From assembly GCF_001644575.1 (NCBI RefSeq), contig NZ_CP015596.1:1302001-1366000 (forward strand): 64,000 nucleotides of DNA, written 5' to 3'. Source of the DNA: Mycobacterium adipatum (GTDB lineage Bacteria; Actinomycetota; Actinomycetes; Mycobacteriales; Mycobacteriaceae). Below are positions 63,257 through 64,000 of this stretch, piece after piece; positions within the stretch are counted from its first letter, which is position 1, and each line of letters starts with the position of its first letter. Under the pieces are notes generated by a model that saw nothing but the letters and a program-made list of their open reading frames with translations, searched no databases and was not told the DNA's origin. A program made the position numbers and the translations under genes.

Positions 63257-63874
63257 ATGACGACGTCGGAGAACGACCTCGCCGCAGCGGTCGGCTTCAC
63301 GCCCGCGAGCTTCGACCAGGAACGCGCGGAAGCAGCGGTCCGCGAGTTGCTGATCGCAGTCGGTGAGGATCCGGACCGGCACGGCCTGGTCGACACCCCG
63401 GCTCGGGTCGCGCGGGCGTACCGGGAGATCTTCGGCGGGCTGTACACCGATCCCGACACGGTGCTCAACACCACCTTCGACGAGCAACACGACGAACTGG
63501 TGCTCGTCAAGGGAATCCCGATGTACTCCACCTGTGAGCACCACCTGGTGTCGTTCCACGGTGTGGCCCACGTCGGGTACATCCCCGGGCTGGACGGCCG
63601 GGTCACCGGCCTGTCCAAGATCGCCCGACTCGTCGACCTGTACGCGAAACGGCCGCAGGTGCAGGAGCGGCTGACCGCCCAGATCGCCGACGCCTTGATG
63701 CGCAAGCTGGACCCACGCGGGGCAATCGTGGTGGTCGAGGCCGAGCACCTGTGCATGGCGATGCGCGGGGTCCGCAAGCCGGGAGCGCTCACCACCACCT
63801 CGGCGGTGCGCGGGCAGTTCAAGACCGACAAGGCATCCCGGTCCGAGGCGCTGGAACTGATCCTCCGGAAGTGA
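63257..63874 (+). CDS. folE: GTP cyclohydrolase I (FolE type)
   Basis: The 205-residue protein has the zinc Cys/His set [12 protein letters not shown] and [11 protein letters not shown], plus GKVHVGYIP-like [17 protein letters not shown]. It converts GTP to 7,8-dihydroneopterin triphosphate, the first step of folate synthesis. ATG 63257 lies 16 nt after the ftsH stop with an ACGGAG ribosome site. It overlaps folP by 4 bp. Confidence 0.96.
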   Translation: MTTSENDLAAAVGFTPASFDQERAEAAVRELLIAVGEDPDRHGLVDTPARVARAYREIFGGLYTDPDTVLNTTFDEQHDELVLVKGIPMYSTCEHHLVSFHGVAHVGYIPGLDGRVTGLSKIARLVDLYAKRPQVQERLTAQIADALMRKLDPRGAIVVVEAEHLCMAMRGVRKPGALTTTSAVRGQFKTDKASRSEALELILRK

Positions 63875-64000
63875 CCGTGCCGGGCACACGTGTTCTTCCC
63901 GACGCTCCGGTGGTGATGGGTGTCGTCAACGTCACCGAGGACTCGTTTTCCGACGGCGGGCTCTTTCTCGACCATGACCGTGCCGTCGAACGCGCACTGG
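63871..64000 (+). CDS. folP: dihydropteroate synthase, N-terminal part (cut by window)
   Basis: The first 43 codons are present: GTG start in a GTGA overlap with folE, then [18 protein letters not shown], the N-terminal DHPS signature whose Asn binds metal/pterin pyrophosphate. It continues beyond the window. It follows FolE in the folate pathway and in the usual mycobacterial ftsH-folE-folP order. Confidence 0.93.
   Translation, partial: MTVPGTRVLPDAPVVMGVVNVTEDSFSDGGLFLDHDRAVERAL

Overview
The window is high-GC actinobacterial DNA. Gene content and order point to a fast-growing mycobacterium (Mycolicibacterium-like). Markers are a Rv3651/Rv3649/cspA/Rv3647c/topA/Rv3645/Rv3644c-like block, a galE1-Rv3635-like pair, the PpgS (Rv3631)/DUF2304 (Rv3632) pair, a ppa/dacB/Rv3626c-like/tilS/hpt block, and ftsH-folE-folP at the right edge. 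Many genes start 6-7 nt after a TANNNT hexamer, the leaderless layout common in mycobacteria. All calls come from reading the sequence. Names such as Rv numbers are recalled family relations, not search results.

Layout. (1) 2-1740: 3' end of a tad/Flp pilus locus. (2) 1747-12430: conserved housekeeping genes (PAS-like sensor, MrfA-type helicase, cold-shock protein, topoisomerase I, class III adenylate cyclase, DNA polymerase III delta'). (3) 12521-14202: tRNA-Thr(CGT) whose 3' part is repeated exactly (42 bp) 1.6 kb downstream; between the copies lies one AT-richer gene, a Fic protein preceded by a ladder of near-palindromic operator-like sites and with no integrase. (4) 14220-21372: acyltransferase/TetR pair, large membrane protein with a 3 x 30 bp repeat in its 5' coding end, galE, and a D-aminoacylase-like gene with its TetR. 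(5) 28889 back to 21347: tightly overlapped envelope operon: a Pls-like NRPS (A-T plus three TM/beta-helix units), M1 peptidase, flippase-like protein, PpgS and DUF2304.

(6) 29505-48972: an aldarate (glucarate/galactarate-type) catabolic locus. Two enolase-superfamily dehydratases, KdgD and alpha-ketoglutarate semialdehyde dehydrogenase would take D-glucarate to 2-oxoglutarate. An Opp/Dpp-type ABC importer, a TSUP permease, two D-2-hydroxyacid dehydrogenases, and LysR and IclR regulators accompany them. Four unrelated genes (F420-type oxidoreductase, PhoD, TetR, MpaB-like) split it, but two shared DNA motifs in the promoters tie the parts together. (7) 48954-57637: esterase, OHCU-decarboxylase-like protein, ppa, dacB, metalloprotease, tilS, hpt, an SOS-boxed DUF222 HNH protein, and a SIMPL lipoprotein. 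(8) 57679-60808: alcohol dehydrogenase / LLM monooxygenase / EphA-like operon. (9) 60955-64000: ftsH, folE, folP (cut by the window).
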